Shown here: in pieces, positions 1 to 6,756 of the stretch | Layout of the letters: the number at the start of each line of letters is the position of its first letter | How positions within the stretch are numbered: position 1 is the first letter of the stretch | NCBI GenBank assembly: GCA_007124105.1 | Contig: SLFT01000074.1 | Location: 1 to 6,839 of the forward strand | Reading direction: 5' to 3' | Length of the DNA stretch: 6,839 nucleotides | From: Candidatus Hydrogenedentota bacterium | GTDB taxonomy: Bacteria > Hydrogenedentota > Hydrogenedentia > Hydrogenedentales > CAITNO01 | Position numbers and translations under genes: made by a program | The notes under the pieces: generated by a model | Databases searched by the model: none | Seen by the model: the letters and a program-made list of their open reading frames with translations, nothing else | What the model was told of the DNA's origin: nothing

Positions 1-1
1 C

Positions 2-793
2 GCCTCGGTTATGCCCCGTCAGGGAACCGCTTATGGCACCGCGGCGGGCGTTATCGAGTACCTGAAAACCGATTCGATGGGGCGATTCACCATATACTTC
101 CTGCCTGTGGGCGTACAGTCTTTTTTGATTTACCATTTGGACTATGGCACGGGACGCGCGATTGTGGAACTTGAGCCCGGAAAAACCGAGCAGATAAAGA
201 TACAACTGCCGCGTCCGGGCGCATTGACCGGTGATATTACACTGGACCGTAAACCGATAACATTCGCGAGCTTCAGAAGACGCGCCGCCGGCGCCACTGT
301 CGATCAGACAAGGAATCTTGTATACAATTCACCCGGTCAATATGAGATTGTTTTTGCCCCGGAACCAGCAACAATTATAGCCGCCATCGAGCCCACAGCG
401 AATGAACAATGGTTTGAGAGAAGGATGGAACTGGAAACAATTGTTACACCAGATGAACCCACCTGGCTGGATTTTAACTTCAAGACAGGACAAGGACGGA
501 TTGAGGGTGATGTACTGTTGCGGGGCGAAGTGCCGCGGTCTGTATTCATCGAACTGGTCTATAACCTGGACGACGAAGAGAACATTGAGCGCATAGTTTA
601 CGAACTTGGCTCTGTATCCTCGTTTCGTATTGACAGTCTGCCACTGGGCAATGGCGAATTCAACCTGTACGCTTCACCCCGTGCCATGAGCAAAACGGAC
701 TTCGCTTCGGCGCGCTCGTTGATGGACCGTTTCAGAAGACCCATTGAGATGACGGAAACCGTGACGGAACTGCAAATGAACGTAGCGTTATAG
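2..793 (+). CDS. Secreted/surface protein with carboxypeptidase-regulatory-like beta-sandwich repeats (3' part only)
   Basis: The frame is open to the left edge (codons before the ATG at 11 read A-S-V), so the gene begins outside the window; its C-terminal 260 or so residues are seen. Counting from the ATG at 11, there are at least three units of the kind found in carboxypeptidase regulatory-like or Cna-B-like sandwiches. The first ends with TDSMGRFTIYFLPVG (20-34) and a closing strand near 59-67. The second opens with GALTGDITL (70-78). The third opens with GRIEGDVLL (162-170), has SFRIDSLPLGNGEFNLYAS near its end, and closes at MNVAL*. The alternating T-D-x-x-G-x-F and G-x-x-x-G-x-V/I patterns are the main evidence. 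There is no enzyme active site, membrane helix or sorting signal in the visible part. In this family such repeats usually sit in exported proteins as spacers or binding modules, so location and role are inferred. The missing N-terminus could carry a signal peptide or a catalytic domain. I am sure of the coding frame and less sure of the fold. Confidence 0.75.
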   Translation, partial: ASVMPRQGTAYGTAAGVIEYLKTDSMGRFTIYFLPVGVQSFLIYHLDYGTGRAIVELEPGKTEQIKIQLPRPGALTGDITLDRKPITFASFRRRAAGATVDQTRNLVYNSPGQYEIVFAPEPATIIAAIEPTANEQWFERRMELETIVTPDEPTWLDFNFKTGQGRIEGDVLLRGEVPRSVFIELVYNLDDEENIERIVYELGSVSSFRIDSLPLGNGEFNLYASPRAMSKTDFASARSLMDRFRRPIEMTETVTELQMNVAL

Positions 794-911
794 TATTGCG
801 TTCCGTATTGTGTCCGCGAGCAAGAAACGGTTTCCACCTTGAGTACCTTCATATCGCCGTAAGTGTTGCTGCCGTATGTGTCCATAATTTTAATTAACAG
901 GAATCATATAT
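794..911. other. Intergenic region between the repeat protein and the hydrolase gene
   Basis: This 118-bp gap shows no GC hairpin followed by a T-run, so no intrinsic terminator is evident for the upstream gene. It holds three copies of a short CCGTA-n-GTGT motif (803-813, 857-866, 872-881) and an AT-rich patch from 883 to 897 that includes CATAAT (883-888), a possible -10 box. No good -35 box lies 16-18 bp before that hexamer. The second motif copy overlaps the place where it would be, so if this is a promoter it may depend on an activator. That is inference from spacing alone. Confidence 0.4.
899..902 (+). promoter_or_regulatory. Ribosome binding site for the TTG-started hydrolase
   Basis: AGGA lies 9 nt before the TTG at 912. 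An in-frame TAA at 891-893 blocks any earlier start, and the next candidate start codon inside the gene would cut into the signal peptide. The Shine-Dalgarno position together with the signal peptide decides for TTG. Confidence 0.6.
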
Positions 912-1724
912 TTGTCCACGAGACTGCCCATATTCGTAGGCATAGTGCTGCTTTTCACGGTTGAAGCTGTTTCCGCTTCCCCGCGTGATGGTGAAGATGC
1001 GTTGTTTTCGGAACAGGCCAATGCGCATCACGACCATACCGTGATTTTGTTGCACGGCATGGGACGGGGGCGCGCCTCTCTCTGGTTGCTGGATACGCGT
1101 TTGCAGCGCGCTGGATACGAAACGTTGAATTTCGCCTATGCTGTGCATAGCTATCCCATTGAAGAGATTGCAGCCCAGTTATGCGCCTTTATTGCCGAGA
1201 ATGTGGAAACCAGGACCTACCATCTGATCGCTCATTCGCTGGGTAATTTGATAATCCGAAGCGGTTTTGCCGTCGGCTATCCCGAAGGGCTTGGCCGCAT
1301 TGTGATGCTTGCGCCGCCCAACCGCCCAACCGAGCTTGCGCGCGCATTGCGCGACAACCCGATTTACAAGTGGTTCACCAGTGAAAGTGGCTTGCAAACC
1401 ACATCAGATGAGTTTTATGAAAACCTGCCTGTGCCGGATGTCGAGTTTGGCGTTATCGCCGGGAAGCGCGGGCAGGCCGTGCTCTTGCAAGAACCCAACG
1501 ACGGCGTTATTACGGTGGAGAGCACCAAACTTAAGGGCATGACCGATTGGGTTGTTGTGCCCCATGCGCACACGTTTATTATGAACAGTCGCGACGTTGC
1601 GCGTTTGTGTATTTCTTTTATTGAAACCGGCGCGTTCGTCCAACTACGTGATGAGGCGGATGACATCCATGCGGTCGTGAACGACGCGGATGATACCAAC
1701 ATAGATAAACAGCTGGGAGAATAA
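912..1724 (+). CDS. Exported alpha/beta hydrolase, lipase/esterase-like
   Basis: The 270-residue protein starts at TTG (912). Residues 5-17 form a hydrophobic stretch after an N-terminal Arg, followed by AVSA (19-22), a plausible signal peptidase I site after A22, so it is probably periplasmic or secreted. The mature part has alpha/beta-hydrolase landmarks: strand and oxyanion loop VILLHGMGRG (44-53), nucleophile elbow AHSLG with Ser109, then VMLAPPNRP (131-139), the likely acid Asp197 in PNDGVITVEST, and the likely catalytic His220 in PHAHTFIMN (His218 is the other choice). The HG oxyanion motif, the elbow and the ND-G-V/I-x-V-E-S-T block resemble the triacylglycerol lipase/cutinase-like hydrolases of the PGAP1/LipA type. 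The elbow has Ala where GHSxG is usual, a common variant. The substrate cannot be read from the sequence, though a lipid or ester is likely. Its stop is 7 bp before the reductase gene, so the two are probably one transcript, although one product is exported and the other cytosolic. Confidence 0.85.
   Translation: MSTRLPIFVGIVLLFTVEAVSASPRDGEDALFSEQANAHHDHTVILLHGMGRGRASLWLLDTRLQRAGYETLNFAYAVHSYPIEEIAAQLCAFIAENVETRTYHLIAHSLGNLIIRSGFAVGYPEGLGRIVMLAPPNRPTELARALRDNPIYKWFTSESGLQTTSDEFYENLPVPDVEFGVIAGKRGQAVLLQEPNDGVITVESTKLKGMTDWVVVPHAHTFIMNSRDVARLCISFIETGAFVQLRDEADDIHAVVNDADDTNIDKQLGE
1715..1719 (+). promoter_or_regulatory. Ribosome binding site for the reductase gene, inside the end of the hydrolase gene
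   Basis: GGGAG sits 12 nt before the ATG at 1732 and overlaps the last codons of the hydrolase. The spacing is longer than ideal. This position would allow translational coupling between the two genes. Confidence 0.5.
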
Positions 1725-1731
1725 TCGGTTT

Positions 1732-2679
1732 ATGAAAATACTCATTATGGGCGCGGGCGCCATGGGCACTGCCGTGGGTGGATTCATGGCGCGCGCGGGA
1801 CATGATGTTGTTCTTATCGGACGAGAGGCGCATGTTAATGCGATACGTTCACGCGGCCTTCATATCACCGGCATCTGGGGCGAACATCAGCTGGGGCCAA
1901 TACCCGCGTTTACCACGCTTGCCGAAATGCCGGAGAAGACTTTTGACTTGGTACTGGTGGCTGTCAAATCCTATGACACCAGAGATGCCGTGTGCCTGCT
2001 CGAACCACATCTGGCCCCCACCACGCTGCTTTGCGCGTACCAAAACGGACTGGGCAACGCGGAAATATTAGCCGAGACCGTCGGTTGGGAGCGCGTACTG
2101 GGCGCGCGCGTTATTTTTGGCGCGCGAATCAACCAGCCGGGTGAAGTGGAGATTACGGTGATAGCCGAACCTACGGCAATCGGCGCCTATCACAATGCCG
2201 TATCCGAAACGAGGGCGCGCGCTGTTGCCGAAGCCATGAACGAAGCAGGCGTCCCCACAGTTTATACAGACCAGATACAAACCATTTTATGGAGCAAAGT
2301 CGCCTATAACTGCGCATTAAACCCATTGTCCGCGCTGCTGGACGTGCCCTACGGGGAACTTGCGAAACAGGCTCACACCCGCAAGATGATGGCGGACATC
2401 ATTCATGAACTCTACACTGTGGGCGCGGCCATGCGTATTGCGCTTGCGCCTGACACGGCTGAGGCTTACCTGGAACGCTTCTATGACAAACTGCTTCCGC
2501 CCACAGCGGCGCATTACGCGAGTATGCGCGAAGACCTGAAAAAGGGGCGACGCACGGAAATTGACGCGCTCAACGGTCGCATCGCGCAACTGGGCCACGA
2601 GCATGATATCCTTTGTCCTGCCAACGCGCTGCTTACCGCCTTGGTCCACGCCAGGGAGAAAGAGGTTGGCGGCCAATAA
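1732..2679 (+). CDS. panE: 2-dehydropantoate 2-reductase (ketopantoate reductase, PanE/ApbA family)
   Basis: The enzyme reduces 2-dehydropantoate to (R)-pantoate with NADPH in the cytosolic route to pantothenate and coenzyme A. The 315 residues match the usual family length. The N-terminal Rossmann domain opens with MKILIMGAGAMGTAVGG, with the dinucleotide loop GAGAMG at 7-12 and an Arg (R31) after the second strand that fits NADP preference. It continues with LVLVAVKSYDT (73-83) and YQNGLGN (103-109). The all-helical C-terminal domain has LWSKVAYNCALNPL, where Lys189, Asn193 and Asn197 correspond to the catalytic Lys and substrate-binding Asn residues of the E. coli enzyme. Next comes ASMREDLKKGRRTEIDALNG, with Ser264, Asp268 and Glu276 at the conserved S-x-x-x-D and T-E-I-D-x-L-N-G positions. 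All key residues are present. The gene follows the hydrolase by 7 bp and meets the convergent phosphorylase gene 26 bp downstream. No other pantothenate gene is in the window. The family contains paralogues acting on other 2-oxoacids, so the exact substrate is likely but not proven. Confidence 0.9.
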   Translation: MKILIMGAGAMGTAVGGFMARAGHDVVLIGREAHVNAIRSRGLHITGIWGEHQLGPIPAFTTLAEMPEKTFDLVLVAVKSYDTRDAVCLLEPHLAPTTLLCAYQNGLGNAEILAETVGWERVLGARVIFGARINQPGEVEITVIAEPTAIGAYHNAVSETRARAVAEAMNEAGVPTVYTDQIQTILWSKVAYNCALNPLSALLDVPYGELAKQAHTRKMMADIIHELYTVGAAMRIALAPDTAEAYLERFYDKLLPPTAAHYASMREDLKKGRRTEIDALNGRIAQLGHEHDILCPANALLTALVHAREKEVGGQ

Positions 2680-2692
2680 GACCGGTATGCAT

Positions 2693-2714
2693 TGGGCGTG
2701 AACGTTTACGCCCA
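2693..2714. terminator. Palindrome between converging genes, possible bidirectional terminator
   Basis: The arms TGGGCGTG (2693-2700) and TACGCCCA (2707-2714) pair over 8 positions (one G-T) around the self-complementary centre AACGTT. The hairpin lies just after the reductase stop and covers the phosphorylase stop codon (TAA on the - strand, 2706-2708). Neither side is followed by a T-run, so it is not a canonical intrinsic terminator. It may stall or protect both 3' ends, or the match may be partly incidental. Confidence 0.45.
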
Positions 2715-5264
2715 GACAATCAATCCCATCTCATGTTCATGGGCAAGGTCAGGATGACTGGGCAATACCCTGACGGTGCATCCCAATTGTCCCGTGTGGT
2801 CGCAAGGCGCTGTACCCTTGAATTTATATGCCCCCTTGCCGCTTTCTTCCACGCATTCCATGAGAGTTCGTTTCCCTTTAGGCAGCGCGCCCATAGCGTC
2901 TAAATCGCCATGGAATATCTCCACTTTCACATCGTCGCTTTTTAAATTTGCCAGTTGAATAGTGGCTGTTATTTCCACGGAATCGCCAAATTCCAGCCCC
3001 TCTGTCTTGCCGCTGTCCAGGGATATAACGCGCACGTCTGACCAGTGAGCGCGCACCCACGACTTCCATTTGGCCAGTTCATAGGCCGGTTTGCGATTGT
3101 CTTCAAAGAGCCTGTGACGTCGTTTACAGCAGGGCACATAAAAGCGATCGGCATATTCAAGGACCATACGATATGTATTAAACATGGGCGCAATGGTTCG
3201 GATAGCTGTTTTCATGCACGCGATCCATTCACGGGGCAGACCGTCGCGCCCGCGATTGTAGAACATGGGCGCGACTTCGTTCTCAAGAATCTCGTACAGC
3301 GCCTCACTCTCAACCAAGTCCTGTTCCTCCGGGTCGTCATAGGACTCGCCCTTGCCGATGCTCCACCCATTCTCGCCCAACGTCTCCGCCTCACACCACC
3401 AACCGTCGGGAATACTGATATTGAGCGCGCCGTTTGCCGCCGCCTTCATGCCGCTGGTGCCGCTCGCCTCCATGGGACGTCGCGGCGTGTTCAACCAGCA
3501 GTCCACCCCTTGCAACATGTACCGCGCAACATTGATGTCGTAATCTTCAATAAAAATGATGTGGTTGCGCAGCGCAGGTTCATGGGCAAAGTGAATGATC
3601 TGCCGGATCAATGCCTTGGAGTCTGTATCCTGTGGATGCGCCTTGCCTGCGATAATCAGCTGCACAGGCATTGCCGGGTTCAACAGTATTCTACGCAGGC
3701 GCTCGGGATTCTTGAAAAGAAGCGTTCCCCGTTTATAGGTGGCAAAGCGGCGCGCAAACCCAATGGTTAATACCTCGCTATCCAGCAATTCGCCTGCCGC
3801 ACGTATCTCCGCGCTCGGCGCGCCGCGATTCTCCATCTGCTGTACCAGTCTTCGCCGCGCAAAATTCACCAGGCGTTCGCGCCGACGTCCATGCGTTCGA
3901 AACAGTTCCGTGTCGGGCACCGTATCTACACGGTGCCAAACGCTCTGGTCGTGAGGGGTGGCCACCCAGTCTGGCCCGAGGTATCTATCGTAGAGACTTG
4001 CCAAATCACGTGATATCCATGACGGAATATGTACGCCGTTAGTAACCGAGGTTATCGGCAACTCGTCTTCGGGAGTGCCTTTCCATACCCGCGCCCACAT
4101 GTTGCGCGCCACTTCGCCGTGCAGTTTGCTGACGCCGTTACATGCAGAAGACAATTTCAACGCGAGTACAGTCATACAGAACGGTTCACGATTGTCGTTG
4201 GGGTCCTGGCGTCCGAGGAGCAGCACATCATTTATGGAAATGTTCAACGCCTCACAGTAATCCTTAAAGTAGACAGTAATCATTTCGGGTTCAAATATAT
4301 CGTTGCCGGCAGGAACCGGCGTGTGCGTCGTAAATACACTGCCCACTTTTACCACTTCCTTCGCTTCGTTGAACGATATTCCATCGCGATCAATAAGATC
4401 CTTGATCCGTTCCAGGGTCATGAAAGCGGCATGCCCCTCGTTGATGTGATATACCGTGGGGTGTAATCCAAGGGCTTTGAGCGCAATCACACCGCCCATG
4501 CCCAGCATGATCTCCTGCTTGATCCGCGTTTCCCTGTCGCCGCCGTATAACTGGCCTGTGATGGTGCGGTCGCTGTGGCTGTTGTCCTCGTGGTCGCAAT
4601 CCAGCAGATACAAGGCCACGCGGCCCACCTGACACCGCCAGATAAATGCTTTCACTGTGCGGCCTGGATACGGCACTTCTATCTCGAGGGGGGCGCCCGC
4701 ATCGTCGCGCATCATCACGATGGGAATGTTGTGAAAATCGTTTTTTGGATACAATTCCTGTTGCCAGCCATCCGCGTTCATGTATTGCCGAAAATAGCCT
4801 TCCCGATACAGCAATCCAAGACCCACCAACGGAACGCCAAGATCGCTGGCCGCTTTCAGATGGTCTCCGGCCAACACACCCAGACCGCCGGAATAGATAT
4901 TGATGGATTCCTGGATGCCGAATTCGGCTGATAAATAGGCGATCAACAAATCATCGGGCGCATCGGCATGACGGTCCTGCCATTCGCCATCGGCCATGTA
5001 CGTGTCCAGGCGATCCGAAACACGATCGAGGTGGGCCAGGAAACTGCCGCTTTCGGACAGTTTCTTCAGTCGTTCCTGACTCAACTCGCCAAGCAGGCGA
5101 CGCGGGTTCTGGCCGGTCTCTATCCATAAATCCCTGTCCATGCGGAAAAACAGTTCGATAGCATCCGGTTCCCAGCTCCACCACAGGTTGTTCGCAATAT
5201 CATTTAAGCGAGCAATACGCTCCGGGAGTTTGGGAATCACGGTATATTTGATGATGTGTGCCAT
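2706..5264 (-). CDS. glgP: Alpha-1,4-glucan phosphorylase (glycosyltransferase family 35)
   Basis: This PLP enzyme releases glucose 1-phosphate from glycogen or maltodextrin ends with inorganic phosphate in the cytosol. The 852 residues are of the shorter type described from Thermotoga and actinobacteria, with a DUF3417-like N-terminal domain (about 1-115, including NNLWWSWEPDA at 25-35). The catalytic part shows YSGGLGVLAGDHLKAASDLG (124-143), HINEGHAAF (273-281), THTPVPAGNDIF (313-324), SVTNGVHIPSW (406-416) and the phosphate-site segment RFATYKRG (506-513). The PLP motif is EASGTSGMK (599-607), with Lys607 as the Schiff-base lysine. Two residues after Lys607, Ala replaces the usual Leu/Met of the classical motif, as is common in this subgroup. 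A beta-sandwich tail of roughly 100 residues (about 743-852) closes the protein. The ATG at 5264 is preceded by a strong AAGGAAG at good distance. There are no frameshifts. It is convergent with panE and downstream of queA by 257 bp, so it probably forms its own transcript. No other glycogen gene is in the window. Confidence 0.95.
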   Translation of the reverse strand: MAHIIKYTVIPKLPERIARLNDIANNLWWSWEPDAIELFFRMDRDLWIETGQNPRRLLGELSQERLKKLSESGSFLAHLDRVSDRLDTYMADGEWQDRHADAPDDLLIAYLSAEFGIQESINIYSGGLGVLAGDHLKAASDLGVPLVGLGLLYREGYFRQYMNADGWQQELYPKNDFHNIPIVMMRDDAGAPLEIEVPYPGRTVKAFIWRCQVGRVALYLLDCDHEDNSHSDRTITGQLYGGDRETRIKQEIMLGMGGVIALKALGLHPTVYHINEGHAAFMTLERIKDLIDRDGISFNEAKEVVKVGSVFTTHTPVPAGNDIFEPEMITVYFKDYCEALNISINDVLLLGRQDPNDNREPFCMTVLALKLSSACNGVSKLHGEVARNMWARVWKGTPEDELPITSVTNGVHIPSWISRDLASLYDRYLGPDWVATPHDQSVWHRVDTVPDTELFRTHGRRRERLVNFARRRLVQQMENRGAPSAEIRAAGELLDSEVLTIGFARRFATYKRGTLLFKNPERLRRILLNPAMPVQLIIAGKAHPQDTDSKALIRQIIHFAHEPALRNHIIFIEDYDINVARYMLQGVDCWLNTPRRPMEASGTSGMKAAANGALNISIPDGWWCEAETLGENGWSIGKGESYDDPEEQDLVESEALYEILENEVAPMFYNRGRDGLPREWIACMKTAIRTIAPMFNTYRMVLEYADRFYVPCCKRRHRLFEDNRKPAYELAKWKSWVRAHWSDVRVISLDSGKTEGLEFGDSVEITATIQLANLKSDDVKVEIFHGDLDAMGALPKGKRTLMECVEESGKGAYKFKGTAPCDHTGQLGCTVRVLPSHPDLAHEHEMGLIVWA

Positions 5265-5270
5265 AAAAGG

Positions 5271-5277
5271 CTTCCTT
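5271..5277 (-). promoter_or_regulatory. Strong ribosome binding site of glgP
   Basis: Read on the - strand this is AAGGAAG, 6 nt before the ATG at 5264. It is the best Shine-Dalgarno in the window and supports that start. It contrasts with queA, which has none. Confidence 0.75.
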
Positions 5278-5309
5278 TTCTTTGTTTTCAGCTGTTTCGG
5301 GTCTTTGTC

Positions 5310-5333
5310 AAAAGGTGGGCTTTGGCCCTGACC
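5310..5333 (-). terminator. Terminator-like hairpin in the glgP leader
   Basis: On the - strand GGT-CA-GGGC, loop CAAA, then GCCC-ACC form a 7-bp GC-rich stem with a 2-nt bulge, followed directly by TTTT. It lies 46 nt before the glgP start codon and downstream of the putative glgP promoter at 5365-5393. It could end queA transcripts, act as an attenuator of glgP, or do both. The T-run is short, so termination strength is uncertain. Confidence 0.4.
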
Positions 5334-5364
5334 GCCAGCACATACGATAACAGGAACGCCTTTT

Positions 5365-5393
5365 ACTATACAAATTCATAGCGCGTATACGAA
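5365..5393 (-). promoter_or_regulatory. Putative sigma-70-type promoter of glgP
   Basis: On the - strand TATAGT (5365-5370) is a 5/6 match to the -10 consensus, with TTCGTA (5388-5393), a weak -35 box, 17 bp upstream. Transcription would start near 5358 and give a leader of about 95 nt that contains the hairpin at 5310-5333. A perfect TTGACA nearer the gene (5306-5311) was rejected because it has no -10 partner. Confidence 0.35.
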
Positions 5394-5482
5394 GGGAAAA
5401 TAGTGGAACAAAATAAGGAGAAGATGACGCAACATGATTACAAAATAGATGATAGCATTTTCATATTCTTCAGCAGTTGCCA

Positions 5483-5515
5483 CGCAATGACGGCAGGCTG
5501 TCGCTATCCTTGTCC
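5483..5515 (+). repeat. Repeat copy A, just downstream of queA
   Basis: This stretch begins with CGCAATGACGG and ends with TGTCC. By eye it aligns with the reverse complement of 6757-6787 over about 27 identical positions, 2 mismatches and 3 small gaps. It lies 7 bp beyond the queA stop codon. The core CGCAATGACGG (CGTCATTGCG on the other strand) resembles short intergenic palindromic repeats seen in many bacterial genomes. Whether it is multi-copy here cannot be told from one window. Confidence 0.45.
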
Positions 5516-5521
5516 TGCATA

Positions 5522-6544
5522 TTACAGCAATAACATGACGTCCCCGTAGGAATAGAACCGGAATCGTTCTTGAATCGCCCGCTCATACGCGGCCATCACA
5601 AGTTCGTGACCGGCAAAGGCGCATACCAGTGCCAACAGACTTGACCTGGGCAGGTGAAAGTTTGTTTGTAACGCATCCACGGCCTGAAATGCATAAGGCG
5701 GGTAGATATATAAATTGGTCAGGCCGCTGCCTGCGCGATATCTCATATCGGCATACTGGGTCTCCAGTACTCGTGTGCAGGTGGTGCCTACCGCCACGAC
5801 GCGCCCGCCTTGAGCGCGAACAGTGTTCAGCGCGTCGGCTGTCTTTTCGGATAGTTCAAAGGCCTCACTGTCCACCACATGCGCCGCCAGCGTATCCGTC
5901 GTAATCGGTTTGAACGTGCCGTACCCCACATGAAGGGTCAGGAACTGGCGGTCTATTCCCTTTTGGTCAAGGGCTTCGAAAACCGCCTCTGTAAGATGAA
6001 GCCCCGCCGTTGGCGCAGCGACCGCACCGTCACGCGCGGCAAAAATGGTCTGATAGCGCTCTGCGTCTACGCTCTCCGGCGTTGTTCGCTTTATGTAAGG
6101 CGGCAGTGGAATCACGCCCGCTTTTTCCAGGTGTTCGATTACGTCAGGGACATTGAAGCGTACACATCTACGCCCGTCAGCGTACGCCGCGTCAACAACA
6201 GCGGCGAGTCCCGCATCGAACAGTACACGGCTGCCGGGCTTTATCCGGGCTGACGGACGCACCAGCGACAGCCAGCAGCCGGGCGCGGTCTCGCGTAGCA
6301 GGAATACCTCGACCTGGCCGCCGGTTTCCTTGCGTCCATGTAACCGCGCGCGAATCACCCGGGTGTTATTGAGCACCATGCAATCCCCCGTGCGCAAGTA
6401 GTTGTGGATATTCCGGTATACATCTATTTCGATGGCGCCTGAATCGCGATGCACCACCATCAACCGCGACGCGTCGCGGTTTTCGCGCGGGTGCTGAGCA
6501 ATGAGTTCATCGGGGAGAGTATAATGTAGTGATTCTGTTTTCAT
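5522..6544 (-). CDS. queA: S-adenosylmethionine:tRNA ribosyltransferase-isomerase (QueA)
   Basis: QueA transfers and isomerises the ribose of S-adenosylmethionine onto preQ1 already inserted at the tRNA wobble position 34, giving epoxyqueuosine in tRNAs with GUN anticodons. The 340 residues match the normal family length. The characteristic blocks are all present: LPDELIAQHP (10-19) and SRLMVVHRDSG, then LNNTRVIRARLHGRK (58-72), IPLPPYIKR (145-153), ERYQTIFAARDGAVAAP and the hallmark PTAGLHLT (178-185). These are followed by HVGYGTFKPI (205-214), VAVGTTCTRVLET, NLYIYPPY, TNFHLPRSSL and the C-terminal YSYGDVMLLL. The N-terminal MKTESLHYTLP is typical, which fixes the ATG at 6544. No Shine-Dalgarno precedes it; the sequence before the start is an AAAA-CGC-TTTT inverted repeat. 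A strong promoter lies about 130 bp upstream. No tgt, queG or transporter gene is adjacent in the window, although queA often clusters with tgt. Confidence 0.97.
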   Translation of the reverse strand: MKTESLHYTLPDELIAQHPRENRDASRLMVVHRDSGAIEIDVYRNIHNYLRTGDCMVLNNTRVIRARLHGRKETGGQVEVFLLRETAPGCWLSLVRPSARIKPGSRVLFDAGLAAVVDAAYADGRRCVRFNVPDVIEHLEKAGVIPLPPYIKRTTPESVDAERYQTIFAARDGAVAAPTAGLHLTEAVFEALDQKGIDRQFLTLHVGYGTFKPITTDTLAAHVVDSEAFELSEKTADALNTVRAQGGRVVAVGTTCTRVLETQYADMRYRAGSGLTNLYIYPPYAFQAVDALQTNFHLPRSSLLALVCAFAGHELVMAAYERAIQERFRFYSYGDVMLLL

Positions 6545-6640
6545 AAAAGCGTTTTAACTGTGGCGATCGGAATGAAGAGGAGGCTAACCCGCATATCTCA
6601 CCACGCTATGGCGGGGATAAGATTCGCAGGCTGACGACGA

Positions 6641-6662
6641 AACCTGGTGACATATCCAGGTT
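6641..6662 (-). other. Perfect hairpin at the 5' end of the queA leader
   Basis: Arms AACCTGG (6641-6647) and CCAGGTT (6656-6662) pair over 7 bp around an 8-nt loop. The hairpin begins within a few nucleotides of the transcription start predicted from the promoter at 6673-6701. No T-run follows on the - strand, so it is not a classic terminator. It could stabilise the 5' end of the mRNA, be a protein-binding site in DNA or RNA, or mark the end of an upstream transcript. Confidence 0.45.
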
Positions 6663-6672
6663 AAACACGCCT

Positions 6673-6701
6673 ATTATACATGCCGACTTAAACATGAGCA
6701 A
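6673..6701 (-). promoter_or_regulatory. Sigma-70-type promoter of queA
   Basis: On the - strand a perfect TATAAT (6673-6678) lies 17 bp after TTGCTC (6696-6701), a partial -35 box sharing TTG. The predicted start is near 6666, giving a leader of about 120 nt before the queA ATG. It is the best promoter match in the window and points towards the nearest downstream gene, queA. Confidence 0.6.
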
Positions 6702-6756
6702 TATCCCCATTAGTAGCTTATCGGTCGTCCTCTATCATTAACACAAAGAGGTGAAT

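Noticed and set aside
2101..2126. Two GGCGCGCG blocks around a T-run in panE, as a hairpin or recombination site
   Set aside because: They encode the repeated Gly-Ala-Arg of GARVIFGAR in a conserved enzyme region. Codon preference for GCGCGC explains them.
3045..3770. A 241-codon open frame on the + strand inside glgP
   Set aside because: It lies wholly antisense to the phosphorylase, covering part of the PLP-site region, and its translation is rich in Arg, His and Pro with no recognisable domain. It is a coding shadow.
5306..5311. A perfect TTGACA (-35 consensus) on the - strand before glgP
   Set aside because: At 16-18 bp downstream there is only A-rich sequence with no -10 box, and a start there would fall on the ribosome binding site.
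5470..5520. A 16-codon frame on the - strand just after queA, starting at ATG 5518-5520
   Set aside because: It has no ribosome binding site of its own and is made almost entirely of repeat copy A. Nothing supports translation.
6545..6670. A preQ1 riboswitch before queA
   Set aside because: The expected short stem with an A-rich tail folding back into the loop (class I) was not found, and the other classes do not fit by eye. The leader is kept as an unexplained finding instead.
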